Positions 1 to 8,002 of a stretch of DNA of 64,000 nucleotides are shown here, one piece after another; within the stretch, counting starts at the first letter, position 1, and each line of letters starts with the position of its first letter. The stretch covers positions 62,001 to 126,000 of the forward strand of contig NZ_JAAQYM010000009.1 in the NCBI RefSeq assembly GCF_012986595.1, read 5' to 3'. A program made the translations under genes and the position numbers. The notes beneath the pieces are model-generated. The model saw only the letters and a program-made list of their open reading frames with translations. It searched no databases and was not told where the DNA came from. The DNA comes from Pseudomonas koreensis (lineage in GTDB: Bacteria; Pseudomonadota; Gammaproteobacteria; Pseudomonadales; Pseudomonadaceae).

Positions 1-457
1 ACACGTGCTGGTGCGCTTCGGCTGGCTGCTCGATGACAGCCCTGAAGGCACCCTCGGGCGCTTCCTCGCCCGCGCCGAACAACCGGACGAATTGCTGATG
101 GCCGATGATCGCCGGGGCAATCCGACCCCGGTGGATGACGCGGCGCGGGTGATCATTTCGGTGCTCAAGCAACTCGATTGTGCGGCGCCGCTGTGGGGCA
201 CCTACCATTACGCCGGCCACGAGGCGACCACACCGCTGGCGCTGGGCCAGGCGATTTTGACTGAAGCGCGCAATCTGCATGCGCTGGCGATCGAAGCCCC
301 CACCGCCCAGGCGCACGCCGCGCGGCCGGACGCCGCCGAGGAACCGCAGCACGCGGTGCTCGCCTGCAAGAAAATTCTGCACACTTTCGGGATCAAACCG
401 CGCGCCTGGCGTGCCGCACTCCCGGCTTTACTGGATAGGTTTTATCGTCATGGCTGA
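1..457 (+). CDS. RmlD-like SDR sugar-nucleotide reductase, 3' part only
   Basis: The 5' end lies outside the window; about 151 C-terminal codons remain, read in the frame that begins at base 2. The segment with RGNPTPVDDAARV followed by WGTYHYAG resembles the substrate-binding half of dTDP-4-dehydrorhamnose reductase (RmlD) relatives, so an NAD(P)-dependent sugar-nucleotide reductase or epimerase is likely. The Rossmann domain with its glycine motif and the catalytic YxxxK are not visible. The stop codon lies inside the next gene: TGA at 455-457, next ATG at 450, an 8-base overlap, so the two SDR genes are probably translationally coupled. The substrate cannot be told. Confidence 0.75.
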   Translation, partial: HVLVRFGWLLDDSPEGTLGRFLARAEQPDELLMADDRRGNPTPVDDAARVIISVLKQLDCAAPLWGTYHYAGHEATTPLALGQAILTEARNLHALAIEAPTAQAHAARPDAAEEPQHAVLACKKILHTFGIKPRAWRAALPALLDRFYRHG

Positions 458-1379
458 AGGCCCCGTTTTAATCACCGGTGGCGCCGGTTTCATCGGCTCG
501 CACCTGACGGATGCGTTGCTCGCCACGGGCCATTCGGTGCGGATTCTCGATGATCTGTCGACCGGCAAACGCGCGAACCTTCCGTTGGACAACCCGAAGG
601 TCGAGCTGATCGTCGGTGACGTTGCCGATGCCGCGCTGGTCGCGCACGCGATGCAGGGTTGCAGCGCGGTGGCGCATCTGGCGGCGGTGGCTTCGGTGCA
701 GGCTTCGGTGGACGATCCGGTAAAGACGCACCAGAGCAATTTCATCGGCACCCTGAATGTCTGCGAAGCCATGCGCCTGGCCGGGGTCAAGCGCGTGCTC
801 TACGCGTCGAGCGCAGCGGTGTACGGCAATAACGGCGAAGGTGAGTCGATCGACGAAGACACGCCAAAGGCCCCGCTGACCCCGTATGCCTCGGACAAAC
901 TGGCCGGCGAGCATTACTTCGACTTCTACCGTCGCCAGCATGGTCTGGAGCCGGTGATCTTCCGCTTCTTCAACATCTTCGGTCCACGCCAGGATCCGTC
1001 CTCGCCGTACTCCGGGGTCATCAGCATCTTCAGTGAGCGGGCGCAGAAAGGCTTGCCGATCACCGTGTTCGGCGATGGCGAGCAGACCCGCGATTTCCTC
1101 TACGTCGAAGATCTGGTCGATGTGCTGGTGCAGGCGATCGACAAGCCTGAAGTGGAGGTCGGCGCGATGAACGTCGGCTGGAATCAGGCGATGAACCTCA
1201 AGCAGATGCTGCAAGCGCTGCAAGAAGTGGTCGGCGAACTGCCTCCGGTCAGCTACGGTCCGGCGCGCTCCGGTGACATCCGTCATTCGCGGGCGAACAA
1301 CCGGCGTTTGCTCGAGCGTTTCACCCTGCCGGAGCCGACGCCGATGCGCGTCGGGCTGGCGCGATTGCTCGGAAGGTGA
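450..1379 (+). CDS. NAD-dependent epimerase/dehydratase (extended SDR)
   Basis: A 309-residue extended SDR. The N-terminus has the Rossmann glycine motif GGAGFIGS at about residue 10, DDLSTG after the second strand, then YASSAAVYG and the catalytic YASDK (YxxxK). The length and the motifs RFFNIFGPRQDPSSPYSGVI and GDGEQTRDFLYVEDL are those of UDP-glucose/GlcNAc 4-epimerase-like enzymes, so it probably interconverts a nucleotide sugar for surface polysaccharide. ATG at 450 is chosen because the GAGFIGS motif then sits at the usual distance; the longer reading from 279 is in-frame run-on. It overlaps the previous SDR gene and is followed by a strong terminator. By synteny it corresponds to PAO1 PA4068. 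Confidence 0.88.
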   Translation: MAEGPVLITGGAGFIGSHLTDALLATGHSVRILDDLSTGKRANLPLDNPKVELIVGDVADAALVAHAMQGCSAVAHLAAVASVQASVDDPVKTHQSNFIGTLNVCEAMRLAGVKRVLYASSAAVYGNNGEGESIDEDTPKAPLTPYASDKLAGEHYFDFYRRQHGLEPVIFRFFNIFGPRQDPSSPYSGVISIFSERAQKGLPITVFGDGEQTRDFLYVEDLVDVLVQAIDKPEVEVGAMNVGWNQAMNLKQMLQALQEVVGELPPVSYGPARSGDIRHSRANNRRLLERFTLPEPTPMRVGLARLLGR

Positions 1380-1391
1380 GTTTGGGGCAGA

Positions 1392-1429
1392 CGTGAAAAA
1401 GGCGCCTTTTTACAGGCGCCTTTTTCACG
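1392..1429. terminator. Rho-independent bidirectional terminator
   Basis: A perfect 15-bp inverted repeat, CGTGAAAAAGGCGCC at 1392-1406 and GGCGCCTTTTTCACG at 1415-1429, with an 8-base loop. The A/T runs built into the stem provide U-tracts on both strands. It sits 12 bases after the epimerase stop and between convergent genes. Confidence 0.9.
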
Positions 1430-1449
1430 GCCGGAATTTGTCGCTAATC

Positions 1450-1475
1450 CTGTGGCGAGGGGATTTATCCCCGAT
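1450..1475 (+). repeat. Single REP-like element (TGTGGCGAGGGGATTTATCC family)
   Basis: Same core as the left and right arms of the element at 12043-12135. Only one arm is present here. Confidence 0.6.
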
Positions 1476-1556
1476 CGATCACGAAGTGATCGTCGTCAGT
1501 TCCAAGCCTGCTCACCCAAAGCCTCATTCACCACCACGCGAATGTTCGAGTGTTGC

Positions 1557-2255
1557 TTAGAACTTGTAGCCCAGACCCACCATGTACACAAATGGATCGA
1601 CATCAACATTCACTTTGGCACGGGTGCCCGGAGCCACGGCGTTGTTCTCGACGGTGGCGCGGGTGTTGATGTCGATGTAGCGCACCTGGGCGTTGAGCAT
1701 GATGTTGTCGGTCAGCATGTAGTCGGCGCCGACCTGCCAGGCCAGACCCCAGGAGTTTTTCGCCTTGAAGTTGCTGAAGCCGTTGGACTGGGCTTCGCTG
1801 CCGACGTGCTCGTCGTAGATCCAGGTGTAGTTGATGCCGCCGCCGATGTACGGCTGGAATGGCGACGTCGCTTCCAGCGGGTAGTAGACGACGCTGAGGG
1901 TGGGCGGCAGGTGTTTCAGGGTGCCGAGTTTGCCGTTGGCGGCTGACAGCGCGGTGCCTTTGATCTTCACGTCATGCTCGAACGGGGACGCGGCCAGCAG
2001 CTCGATACCGATGTTGTTGGTCAGCATGTAGGCGAAGTTCAGACCCAGTTGGGTGTCGCTGCTCATGGTCGCCTTGCCGCCCAGGTTGGTGCCGCTCAGC
2101 GGACCCTGATCGACCTTGACGCTGGAGCTGTCGGCCTTCGGGTTGACGGTGATCGCACCGGCGCGAACGATGATGTCGCCGGCCTCGTGGGCGTGGGCGA
2201 GCGGGGCTGCGAGCGCGAGAGCAAACAGCGAAGCGCTGAGCAAGGACTTGTTCAT
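1557..2255 (-). CDS. oprG: OmpW-family outer membrane protein (OprG-like)
   Basis: A 232-residue precursor with a signal peptide ending at AHA before HEAGDIIVRAG, the typical OmpW N-terminus. The sequence continues as an alternation of amphipathic strands (GLNFAYMLTNNIGIELLAASPF, ATSPFQPYIGGGINYTW) and ends in the aromatic residue of YMVGLGYKF, as expected of an eight-stranded outer membrane barrel inserted by BAM. In P. aeruginosa the gene at this place is oprG, a porin linked to small hydrophobic molecules and amino acids. It is monocistronic, convergent with the epimerase, and preceded by an Anr/FNR-type box at 2322-2335. Confidence 0.92.
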   Translation of the reverse strand: MNKSLLSASLFALALAAPLAHAHEAGDIIVRAGAITVNPKADSSSVKVDQGPLSGTNLGGKATMSSDTQLGLNFAYMLTNNIGIELLAASPFEHDVKIKGTALSAANGKLGTLKHLPPTLSVVYYPLEATSPFQPYIGGGINYTWIYDEHVGSEAQSNGFSNFKAKNSWGLAWQVGADYMLTDNIMLNAQVRYIDINTRATVENNAVAPGTRAKVNVDVDPFVYMVGLGYKF

Positions 2256-2293
2256 GGGAGCTCCAAAAGGACGTTAAAAATGTCTGATGCCCT

Positions 2294-2335
2294 ATGGTAT
2301 GAAGCCAACTGATACGGTCTTTTGACTCAGCTCAA
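2294..2335 (-). promoter_or_regulatory. Anr/FNR-type box and -10 element for oprG
   Basis: TTGACTCAGCTCAA at 2322-2335 matches the FNR/Anr consensus in both outer half-sites (TTGA ... TCAA). On the minus strand TACCAT at 2299-2294 is a plausible -10. A start near 2287 would place the box at about -41.5, the standard class II activator position. No good -35 is present, as expected for an activated promoter. Confidence 0.65.
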
Positions 2336-2354
2336 TGAAACAGTGATGGCCCTG

Positions 2355-2429
2355 AAAGATCGCAGCCTTCGGCAGCTCCAACAGTTGAAATGCGATTCCC
2401 TGTAGGAGCTGCCGAAGGCTGCGATCTTT
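2355..2429. repeat. REP doublet, family A
   Basis: Two inverted copies of the family A core (GGAGCTGCCGAAGGCTGCGATC) facing each other across about 27 bases. It lies between oprG and the DUF3299 gene. Confidence 0.85.
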
Positions 2430-2451
2430 TTGACTTTAAAACTGCCGGAAT

Positions 2452-2970
2452 TTACTCCGGCAGCTCATACACATAAATCTTGTCCGCCGCCATCTGATAC
2501 CCGGCGTCGGCCAGTTCGCTGGTGGACGCCTTGACCTGCAACGGTCCCTCCACCCAGTACGGCTGATACAGCTCGTCGAGCTTCACCCCCAGCTCGCTTT
2601 TTACATGCACGATCTGATTCGACGGCGGTGGCGGCACGTGGATGCAGGCGCCGAAGTACGGCACCAACAGAAAGTCCGTGGTGCGCCCCTCTTCGTTGAC
2701 TTCCAGCGGCACGATGTACCCCGGCAGGCGAATGTTCTGGCCGTCCAGGCTCTGCACCACTGGCGCATTCGGCATGTCCTGTTTTGCCGCTGGCGCCGAC
2801 TCTGCCGAGAGCGCGTCGCCCATCTTCGACAGGTCGTGCAATGGCGTCATGTTCGGCACTTCCGGCGCGGCGTCCGGCGGGATCATCTCCGACCAGGTCA
2901 GGTCTTTCGGCGCCGCTGCCCACACAGGCAGGGCAACCAGCAACAGCAGCGCAAGCACGGCGCGGGGCAT
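2452..2970 (-). CDS. DUF3299 exported protein, last gene of Zur-type operon
   Basis: 172 residues from ATG 2970, with a signal peptide ending in LPVWAAA. The DUF3299 signature is clear: LPGYIVPLE, then FLLVPYFGACIHVPPPPSNQIV. The family is periplasmic and of unknown chemistry; here it travels with a His-rich protein and a MacB/FtsX-type ABC pair, pointing to zinc handling or envelope export under zinc limitation. ATG 2970 has GAGGA eight bases upstream. ATG 2985, which overlaps the permease stop as ATGA, is an in-frame alternative adding five residues. It corresponds to PAO1 PA4066. Confidence 0.85.
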   Translation of the reverse strand: MPRAVLALLLLVALPVWAAAPKDLTWSEMIPPDAAPEVPNMTPLHDLSKMGDALSAESAPAAKQDMPNAPVVQSLDGQNIRLPGYIVPLEVNEEGRTTDFLLVPYFGACIHVPPPPSNQIVHVKSELGVKLDELYQPYWVEGPLQVKASTSELADAGYQMAADKIYVYELPE

Positions 2971-2981
2971 GGTGAACATCC

Positions 2982-4247
2982 TCATAAACGGATCGACAGG
3001 CCATCGGCCAGGGATTGGCGATACGCGCGCCAGGCCGGCACGCTGCCCATCAGCAGCGCGGCCGCCAGAATGCCACCGAGCAGCGTCCATTCATACTCGC
3101 TCGGCCACGCCAACGGCAGATACAGCCCGTAATTGGCCTGCACGTAACCCTGCGCCGCGGCGATACCGATGTACAGCAACGCCAGCCCGGCGATCACCCC
3201 GGTCAGCGCCAGAGCGAAGGCTTCCAGCACCAGCAGGCTTGCGATGTGCCACGGCCGCGCACCGACCGAACGCAGAATCGCCATCTCGCGGCGACGCTCG
3301 TTGAGGCTGGTGAGAATCGCCGTGAGCATGCCGATCAACCCGGTCAGCACCACGAACAGCGAGACCACGAACAGCGCTTTTTCCGCGGTGCTCATCAGGC
3401 TCCACAACTCCTGCAAAGCCACCCCCGGCAGGATCGCCAGCATTGGCTCGCCGCGGTATTCGTTGATTTCGCGTTGCAGGGCGAAAGTGGAAATCTTGCT
3501 GTTGAGGCCGAGCATGAACGCGGTGATCGCCTGGGGCGTCAGGTCCATGTTGCGCGCCTGGTCCGCCGTGATGCGCCCGTTGCCCCGGGCCGGCACGCCG
3601 TTGTGCCAGTCGATGTGAATCGCTTCCATGCCGCCGAGGCTGATGTGCAACGTGCGGTCCACCGGGGTGCCGGTGCGTTTGAGAATGCCGACCACGGTGA
3701 ACGGTTTGTCGTCGTGCTTGACCAGGCTGATCGCTGCCACGCCGTGGGCCAGCACCAGTTGGTCGCCGAGCTTGTAGTGCAGCGCCTCGGCCACTTCGGC
3801 GCCGAGCACCACTTCGAATGGGTCGGTGGCAAACGCCCGACCATCAGCCAGTTCCAGGTGCTGCTGGCGACCGTACTGGTAATGCTCGAAATACGCCTCG
3901 GTGGTGCCCATCACCCGGTAACCGCGGTGCGAGTCACCGAGGGACATCGGGATCGCCCACTTCACTTTCGGGTTGCTGGCGAAGTGTTCGAAGCTGTCCC
4001 AGCGGATGTTGTTGGTGGCGTTGCCGATGCGGAACACCGAGTACAGCAGCAGGTTCACCGAACCTGAGCGAGCGCCGACGATCAGGTCGGTGCCGCTGAT
4101 GGTGCTGGCGAAGCTGGCCTTGGCCTCGGTGCGCACGCGCTCGACGGCGAGCAGCAGGCACACCGACAAAGCAATGGCGAACGCGGTGAGCAGGGCGGTG
4201 AAGCGGCGGTTGGCCAGGCTGGCCATGGCCAGACGAAACAGATACAT
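2982..4247 (-). CDS. ABC transporter permease, FtsX/MacB type
   Basis: 421 residues with the FtsX/MacB layout: one N-terminal membrane helix (about 17-34, FTALLTAFAIALSVCLLLAV), a large periplasmic domain (about 35-290) and three C-terminal helices. The segment NERRREMAILRSVGARPWHI before the second C-terminal helix is the conserved FtsX-family cytoplasmic signature. It should pair with the ATPase encoded one base upstream. Such transporters move lipoproteins, peptides or work by mechanotransmission; the substrate is unknown. It overlaps or abuts both neighbours, so the four genes form one operon. It corresponds to PAO1 PA4065. Confidence 0.88.
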   Translation of the reverse strand: MYLFRLAMASLANRRFTALLTAFAIALSVCLLLAVERVRTEAKASFASTISGTDLIVGARSGSVNLLLYSVFRIGNATNNIRWDSFEHFASNPKVKWAIPMSLGDSHRGYRVMGTTEAYFEHYQYGRQQHLELADGRAFATDPFEVVLGAEVAEALHYKLGDQLVLAHGVAAISLVKHDDKPFTVVGILKRTGTPVDRTLHISLGGMEAIHIDWHNGVPARGNGRITADQARNMDLTPQAITAFMLGLNSKISTFALQREINEYRGEPMLAILPGVALQELWSLMSTAEKALFVVSLFVVLTGLIGMLTAILTSLNERRREMAILRSVGARPWHIASLLVLEAFALALTGVIAGLALLYIGIAAAQGYVQANYGLYLPLAWPSEYEWTLLGGILAAALLMGSVPAWRAYRQSLADGLSIRL

Positions 4248-4248
4248 C

Positions 4249-4959
4249 TCAGACCTCGGCAGACGTGGCGGCGCGATTGAGCTCGGCCAGGGACAGGTGA
4301 CGGTCGAACAGCGGCGCCAGGCTCTGGTCGTGGCTGACGAACAACAGGCTCGAGCCGGCCTCGCGGCATTCGGCGAACAGCAGGCGAATGAAGTTTTCCC
4401 GGGCGTCGTAATCCAGTGCCGAGGTCGGTTCGTCGGCGATCACCAGTTCCGGTTGGCCGATCAAGGCACGGGCGGCGGCGACCCGTTGCTGCTGACCGAT
4501 CGACAGCGAGTCGGCACGACGACCGAGGAGGCTTTCGTCCTTCAGACCCAAGTGGGCAAGCAGGGTGGCGGCAGCCTGATCGACGCTGCCGTGACGCTGT
4601 TTCGCCCGTTCAGCGCGCAGTTTGGAGAAGTGGCAGGGCAACTCGACGTTCTCGCGCACCGAGAGAAACGGCAGCAGGTTGAACTGCTGGAAGATGTAGC
4701 CGGTGTGATCGACACGAAAGCGGTCGCGGGCGCCGGCACCGAGTTCGGTCAGCTCCTGGCCGAGCAGGCGAATGCTGCCGCGCCCGGGTTTCTGCACCCC
4801 GCCGAGCAGGCCGAGCAGGGTGGTCTTGCCACTGCCGCTGGGACCTTTGAGGAACAGGGTTTCGCCTGGTTCCAGGCGAAACGCCGGGATGTCCAGCAGC
4901 GGCGGGTGGCCGGGCCAGTTGAAGCCCAGGTCGGACAGTTCGATGAGTGCTTGGGTCAT
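4249..4959 (-). CDS. ABC transporter ATP-binding protein (LolD/MacB type)
   Basis: 236 residues from ATG 4959. Walker A is GPSGSGKTT, the Q-loop region is YIFQQFNLLPFLS, the signature is LSIGQQQRVAAARAL and Walker B is LVIADEPTSALD, followed by the switch histidine in FVSHDQ. This is a complete ABC ATPase of the MacB/LolD/FtsE group, which matches the FtsX-type permease gene starting two bases downstream. A TTG nine codons upstream is possible but has no better ribosome site. It corresponds to PAO1 PA4064. Confidence 0.9.
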   Translation of the reverse strand: MTQALIELSDLGFNWPGHPPLLDIPAFRLEPGETLFLKGPSGSGKTTLLGLLGGVQKPGRGSIRLLGQELTELGAGARDRFRVDHTGYIFQQFNLLPFLSVRENVELPCHFSKLRAERAKQRHGSVDQAAATLLAHLGLKDESLLGRRADSLSIGQQQRVAAARALIGQPELVIADEPTSALDYDARENFIRLLFAECREAGSSLLFVSHDQSLAPLFDRHLSLAELNRAATSAEV

Positions 4960-4990
4960 GGCGCCAGTTTCAAGAGTTGAACACAAACCC

Positions 4991-5079
4991 CTGTAGGAGC
5001 TGCCGAAGGCTGCGATCTTTTGATCTTGCTTCTAAAAAGATCAGGATCAAAAGGTCGCAGCCTTCGGCAGCTCCTACAG
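4991..5079. repeat. REP doublet, family A
   Basis: Two inverted family A arms around a short spacer, including a nested GATCTTG...AGATCA inverted section. It lies inside the putative Zur operon, between the DUF2796 gene and the ATPase gene, and could form a long hairpin in the mRNA. Confidence 0.85.
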
Positions 5080-5094
5080 GAGATTTTCAGACAA

Positions 5095-5688
5095 TCAGAA
5101 TTTCAGGGCAGCCGCCTTGGCCGTGACTTCCGTACCTTGCTGGCCGCTCGGGCCGATCAGTTGTACCTGAATTTTCTGGGTCGCCGGGAAGGTATTGAAG
5201 ATGTTCGCCAAGTCGAGCGTCTTCAGAGCACCCGGGGCTGCGCAGCTGAATTGATAGTGCGCGTGGATTTCGCTGTGATCGTGGTGATGCTCGTGACCGT
5301 CCTTGTCCGCTTCATCGTCGTCGTGATCTTCGGCGGCCGGCTTGTCGCCGAACAGCGGGCTTTCCAGTTCCTGGCTGGCTACTTTGCAACCCGCGGCGGC
5401 GGGCAGGTTGAACAGCGCCAGCGGGTTCTCCAGTTTCGTGCGAGCGGCCACGACCTTGGCTTTGTCGGCGTCGGTGGTGGCGGCGTGTTCGAAGCCGACC
5501 AGGTTCATCGCCGGGCTTTCCAGTTCCAGCTCCAGGGTCTGGCCGTCGAGTGCGGCGTTCAAGCGGCCAACGCCATGCTCATGGGCGCCGAGGCTGCCGT
5601 GCTCGTGGTCATGATCGTGCTCATCGGCGGCGTGGGCGATGGCCAGCGGCAACAGGGCAAACGGCAAAGCGAGCAGCAGACGACGCAT
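5095..5688 (-). CDS. His-rich DUF2796 periplasmic protein (zinc-linked)
   Basis: 197 residues with a signal peptide ending in AIAHA before ADEHDHDHEHG. Two His/Asp/Glu-rich stretches, at about residues 22-40 and in the HEHHHDHSEIHAH region near 130-145, are obvious metal-binding candidates; the rest fits DUF2796. A role as periplasmic zinc-binding protein is inferred from composition and from the operon, known in P. aeruginosa (PA4063-PA4066) to be induced by zinc limitation through Zur. It is the first gene, with GGAG seven bases before ATG 5688 and a Zur-like palindrome 37-49 bases upstream. Confidence 0.87.
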   Translation of the reverse strand: MRRLLLALPFALLPLAIAHAADEHDHDHEHGSLGAHEHGVGRLNAALDGQTLELELESPAMNLVGFEHAATTDADKAKVVAARTKLENPLALFNLPAAAGCKVASQELESPLFGDKPAAEDHDDDEADKDGHEHHHDHSEIHAHYQFSCAAPGALKTLDLANIFNTFPATQKIQVQLIGPSGQQGTEVTAKAAALKF

Positions 5689-5724
5689 GGCGGTCTCCGG
5701 AAAGTAAAGTGAAGAGTTTGTTAT

Positions 5725-5737
5725 GTAATCTTATAAC
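5725..5737 (-). promoter_or_regulatory. Putative Zur box upstream of the DUF2796 operon
   Basis: GTAATCTTATAAC matches the core GTTAT-N3-ATAAC of gammaproteobacterial Zur boxes with one mismatch, and the flanks are AT-rich (TGTTAT before, GAAA after). On the minus strand it contains TATAAG, a possible -10, so a bound repressor would block the promoter. Confidence 0.6.
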
Positions 5738-5823
5738 GAAAGTCCGCAGAGTTTGCCCGCCTGCTTGGCGTTGCACAAGTCCCGTGGGAGCATGCAGGTC
5801 AGAAATGTGCAGGAGCGAAGCAG

Positions 5824-6183
5824 ATGTTGCGGATACGCGGAACCGTCGGCGCGATGCCGGTGGATTTGACGGTGGAACTGGATGACAGCGATTGGGCGAA
5901 GCTCGGCGCAGCGCTGGGGGCGCAGTCGCAGAGCGAGCAGTCGCCAGCGGCATCGCTGACGCCAACAGCGAAACCGCAGAATCAGGACGATGCCGTGTGG
6001 CAAGTTGCGCAGGACCTGTTGCGCAAGGCCGGACAGCTCAGCGGGCCGGACCTGCTGGAGCAGCTTGAGGGTTTGACCGGCAGCGCGGCAGCGGGCAAAC
6101 GGCTGCTGGTGCGCTTGCGCCACAGCTCGCAAGTGAAAGTGGCGAGCGGCGGCGATACGCCGCTCTACAGCTGGATCGAGTGA
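5824..6183 (+). CDS. Conserved hypothetical protein
   Basis: 119 residues, not recognised as a named family. The N-terminal third (MLRIRGTVGAMPVDLTVELDDSDW) reads like two beta strands, the middle (about 35-55) is a Ser/Ala/Pro/Gln linker, and the C-terminal half is helical with a Leu/Gly-rich heptad-like stretch (DLLRKAGQLSGPDLLEQLEGL). There is no signal peptide or membrane segment, so it is probably cytosolic. It is divergent from the Zur-type operon and has a weak AGGAGCGAAGCAG ribosome site ahead of ATG 5824. Confidence 0.65.
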   Translation: MLRIRGTVGAMPVDLTVELDDSDWAKLGAALGAQSQSEQSPAASLTPTAKPQNQDDAVWQVAQDLLRKAGQLSGPDLLEQLEGLTGSAAAGKRLLVRLRHSSQVKVASGGDTPLYSWIE

Positions 6184-6192
6184 GCCGCAAAC

Positions 6193-6287
6193 GATCGCAG
6201 CCTGCGGCAGCTCCTACATGGGGCGATGCGTCACCCGTTTTGCGGATGAACACGGAGCCTGTAGGAGCTGCCGCAGGCTGCGATCTT
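6193..6287. repeat. REP doublet, family A (GCCGCAGGC variant)
   Basis: Two inverted arms of the variant with GCAGCCTGCGGCAGCTCC. It separates the convergent hypothetical gene and cnoX. Confidence 0.85.
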
Positions 6288-6293
6288 TTGATC

Positions 6294-7166
6294 TTAATAA
6301 AGCGCAGCGAACACTTTACGGCGGTAAGCGGTCACCAGCGGATGATCGTTGCCCAGCAGTTCGAACACCTGCAGCAGAGTCTTGTGCGGCAAGCCTTCGC
6401 CGTAGCTGCGATTGCGGATGAACAGCTTGAGCAAGGCCTCCAGCGCCGCCTCGTATTGCTGACGCGCCAGTTGCTGGATCGCCAGTTGATACACCGCTTC
6501 GTCGTCCTGTGGGTTCTGTGCCAGACGCGCCTTGAGGTCAGCGGCATCCGGCAGGTCACGGGCCAGGCCGAGGAACTTGATCTGCGCCTTGGCACCGGCC
6601 AGTGAAGCCTTGTGCTCATCGCTCTTGACTGCGTCGAGTACGGTTTGCGCTTCGCCCAGTTCGCCGCGCTCGGTCAGGCAGCGGGCGTACAGGATCAGCG
6701 CCTTGGCGTTGCTGTTGTCTTCGTTGAGCATCACCACCAGCGCCGCTTCGGCATCGGCGTAACGGCCATCGTCAAACAGCGCTTGCGCCTGTTCGAACGG
6801 GTCGGCGGCGGCCGGTGGCGGCATCTGTACATGCGGTTCGAGCAGGGCGCGCACGGCGGATTCCGGTTGTGCACCGGCAAAACCGTCGACCGGTTGACCG
6901 TCCTTGAACAGCACTACGGTCGGCAGGCTGCGAATGCCGAAGCGGGCCACGATGTCCTGCTCGATGTCGCAGTTGACCTTGGCCAGCAGCAGCTCGCCCT
7001 GATAGCTCTCGGCAATGCCTTGCAGCATCGGCATCAACGCCTTGCACGGCGCACACCACTCGGCCCAGAAATCCACCAGCACCGGTTTGTTGAAAGAAGC
7101 TTCGATCACCGACTGGTCGAAATCGGCAGTCGTGGCGTCGAAGATGTACGGCGTTTGCTGACTCAT
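6294..7166 (-). CDS. cnoX: Thioredoxin-TPR co-chaperone (CnoX/YbbN family)
   Basis: 290 residues from ATG 7166. The N-terminal thioredoxin fold carries DFWAEWCAPCKALMP, with an active-site WCAPC at about residues 35-39, unlike E. coli CnoX, which lacks the usual CxxC. The C-terminal 170 residues are TPR-like helices (FDDGRYADAEAAL, YARCLTERGELGEAQTVLDAV), ending in the family's RRKVFAALY. CnoX proteins protect substrates from oxidative aggregation and hand them to chaperonins. The extra 41 in-frame codons upstream run through a REP element and are not coding. Confidence 0.88.
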   Translation of the reverse strand: MSQQTPYIFDATTADFDQSVIEASFNKPVLVDFWAEWCAPCKALMPMLQGIAESYQGELLLAKVNCDIEQDIVARFGIRSLPTVVLFKDGQPVDGFAGAQPESAVRALLEPHVQMPPPAAADPFEQAQALFDDGRYADAEAALVVMLNEDNSNAKALILYARCLTERGELGEAQTVLDAVKSDEHKASLAGAKAQIKFLGLARDLPDAADLKARLAQNPQDDEAVYQLAIQQLARQQYEAALEALLKLFIRNRSYGEGLPHKTLLQVFELLGNDHPLVTAYRRKVFAALY

Positions 7167-7264
7167 GGGGGATCTCGTAAAAGCGTGGATGGGGCAACTA
7201 TACGGCTTGGCGGGGTGTGGCCGGAAGCGGTGCAGGTTTGAGCATTGTGTCGCCTGGCAGGACG

Positions 7265-7342
7265 CTTTCGCGAGCAGGCTCGCTCCCACATTGGATCTAT
7301 GGCGTTCACCAACCCCTTGTGGGAGCGAGCCTGCTCGCGAAG
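7265..7342. repeat. REP doublet, family B
   Basis: Inverted arms of TTCGCGAGCAGGCTCGCTCC. Located between the convergently ending methyltransferase gene and the start region of cnoX. Confidence 0.85.
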
Positions 7343-7345
7343 CTT

Positions 7346-8002
7346 CTAGTCACGCCGCGCATGGTAAAGGCTGACATGTCTGAATTCTTCCGGCTCCGCC
7401 AGATCCGGCAAAGTCATCGCCTCAAGCATTTCGATGCGCTGATACAACGGATGACGAAAATCGCGAACCCGCGAATCCGCCACCAGCGCCTCGCGGCCAC
7501 GGCTGAGAAACGCATCGAGCAGCGGCAGGTTCTCGCGGTCGTAGAGCACGTCCGCCACCAGAATCAGATCGAAGCGATCAGCCTCGGCGAAGAAGTCCGT
7601 CGAATAGCTCATCTGCAGATCATTGAGTTCAGCATTGGCCCGGCAAGCGGCAATTGCCAGTGGATCGAAATCACAGGCCACCACTTCCAGCGCCCCGGCC
7701 TTCACCGCAGCAATCCCGGCAATCCCGGAGCCGGCGCCGAAATCCAGAACCCGTTTGCCACGCACCCATTCCGGGAATTCGGCCAGATACCGCGCCACCG
7801 CCAGACCGCTGGCCCAGCAAAAGCTCCAGTAAGGCGGCTCATGGAGGATGCGCCGGGTTTCGTCGGGGCTGAACTCGCGGTGCATGTTGTCGCCGTCGAT
7901 CAGCCACAGCTGCAAGTCGGTGCCCGGCAATGCACAGGCCTTGAGCCGGGCATCACCGAGCAATTCACCCAGCGCGTGTTGCAGGTCGAGCGGTGCCGTC
8001 AT
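7346..8002 (-). CDS. Class I SAM methyltransferase (protein-lysine MTase-like)
   Basis: 218 residues with motif I VLDFGAGSGIAGI (about 85-97), motif II VVACDFDPLAI and a post-motif LILVADVLYDREN. The PPYWSFCWASGLAVARYL segment before motif I is characteristic of the Methyltransf_16/ETFB-lysine methyltransferase branch, so protein lysine methylation is the best guess. Start ATG 8002 overlaps the stop of the upstream lipoprotein gene (ATGA), so the two are translationally coupled. Confidence 0.82.
   Translation of the reverse strand: MTAPLDLQHALGELLGDARLKACALPGTDLQLWLIDGDNMHREFSPDETRRILHEPPYWSFCWASGLAVARYLAEFPEWVRGKRVLDFGAGSGIAGIAAVKAGALEVVACDFDPLAIAACRANAELNDLQMSYSTDFFAEADRFDLILVADVLYDRENLPLLDAFLSRGREALVADSRVRDFRHPLYQRIEMLEAMTLPDLAEPEEFRHVSLYHARRD

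Noticed and set aside
2355..2429. Possible CRISPR repeats (recurring 20-30 base units)
   Set aside because: The units are scattered, inverted pairs without regular spacers or cas genes; they are REP elements.
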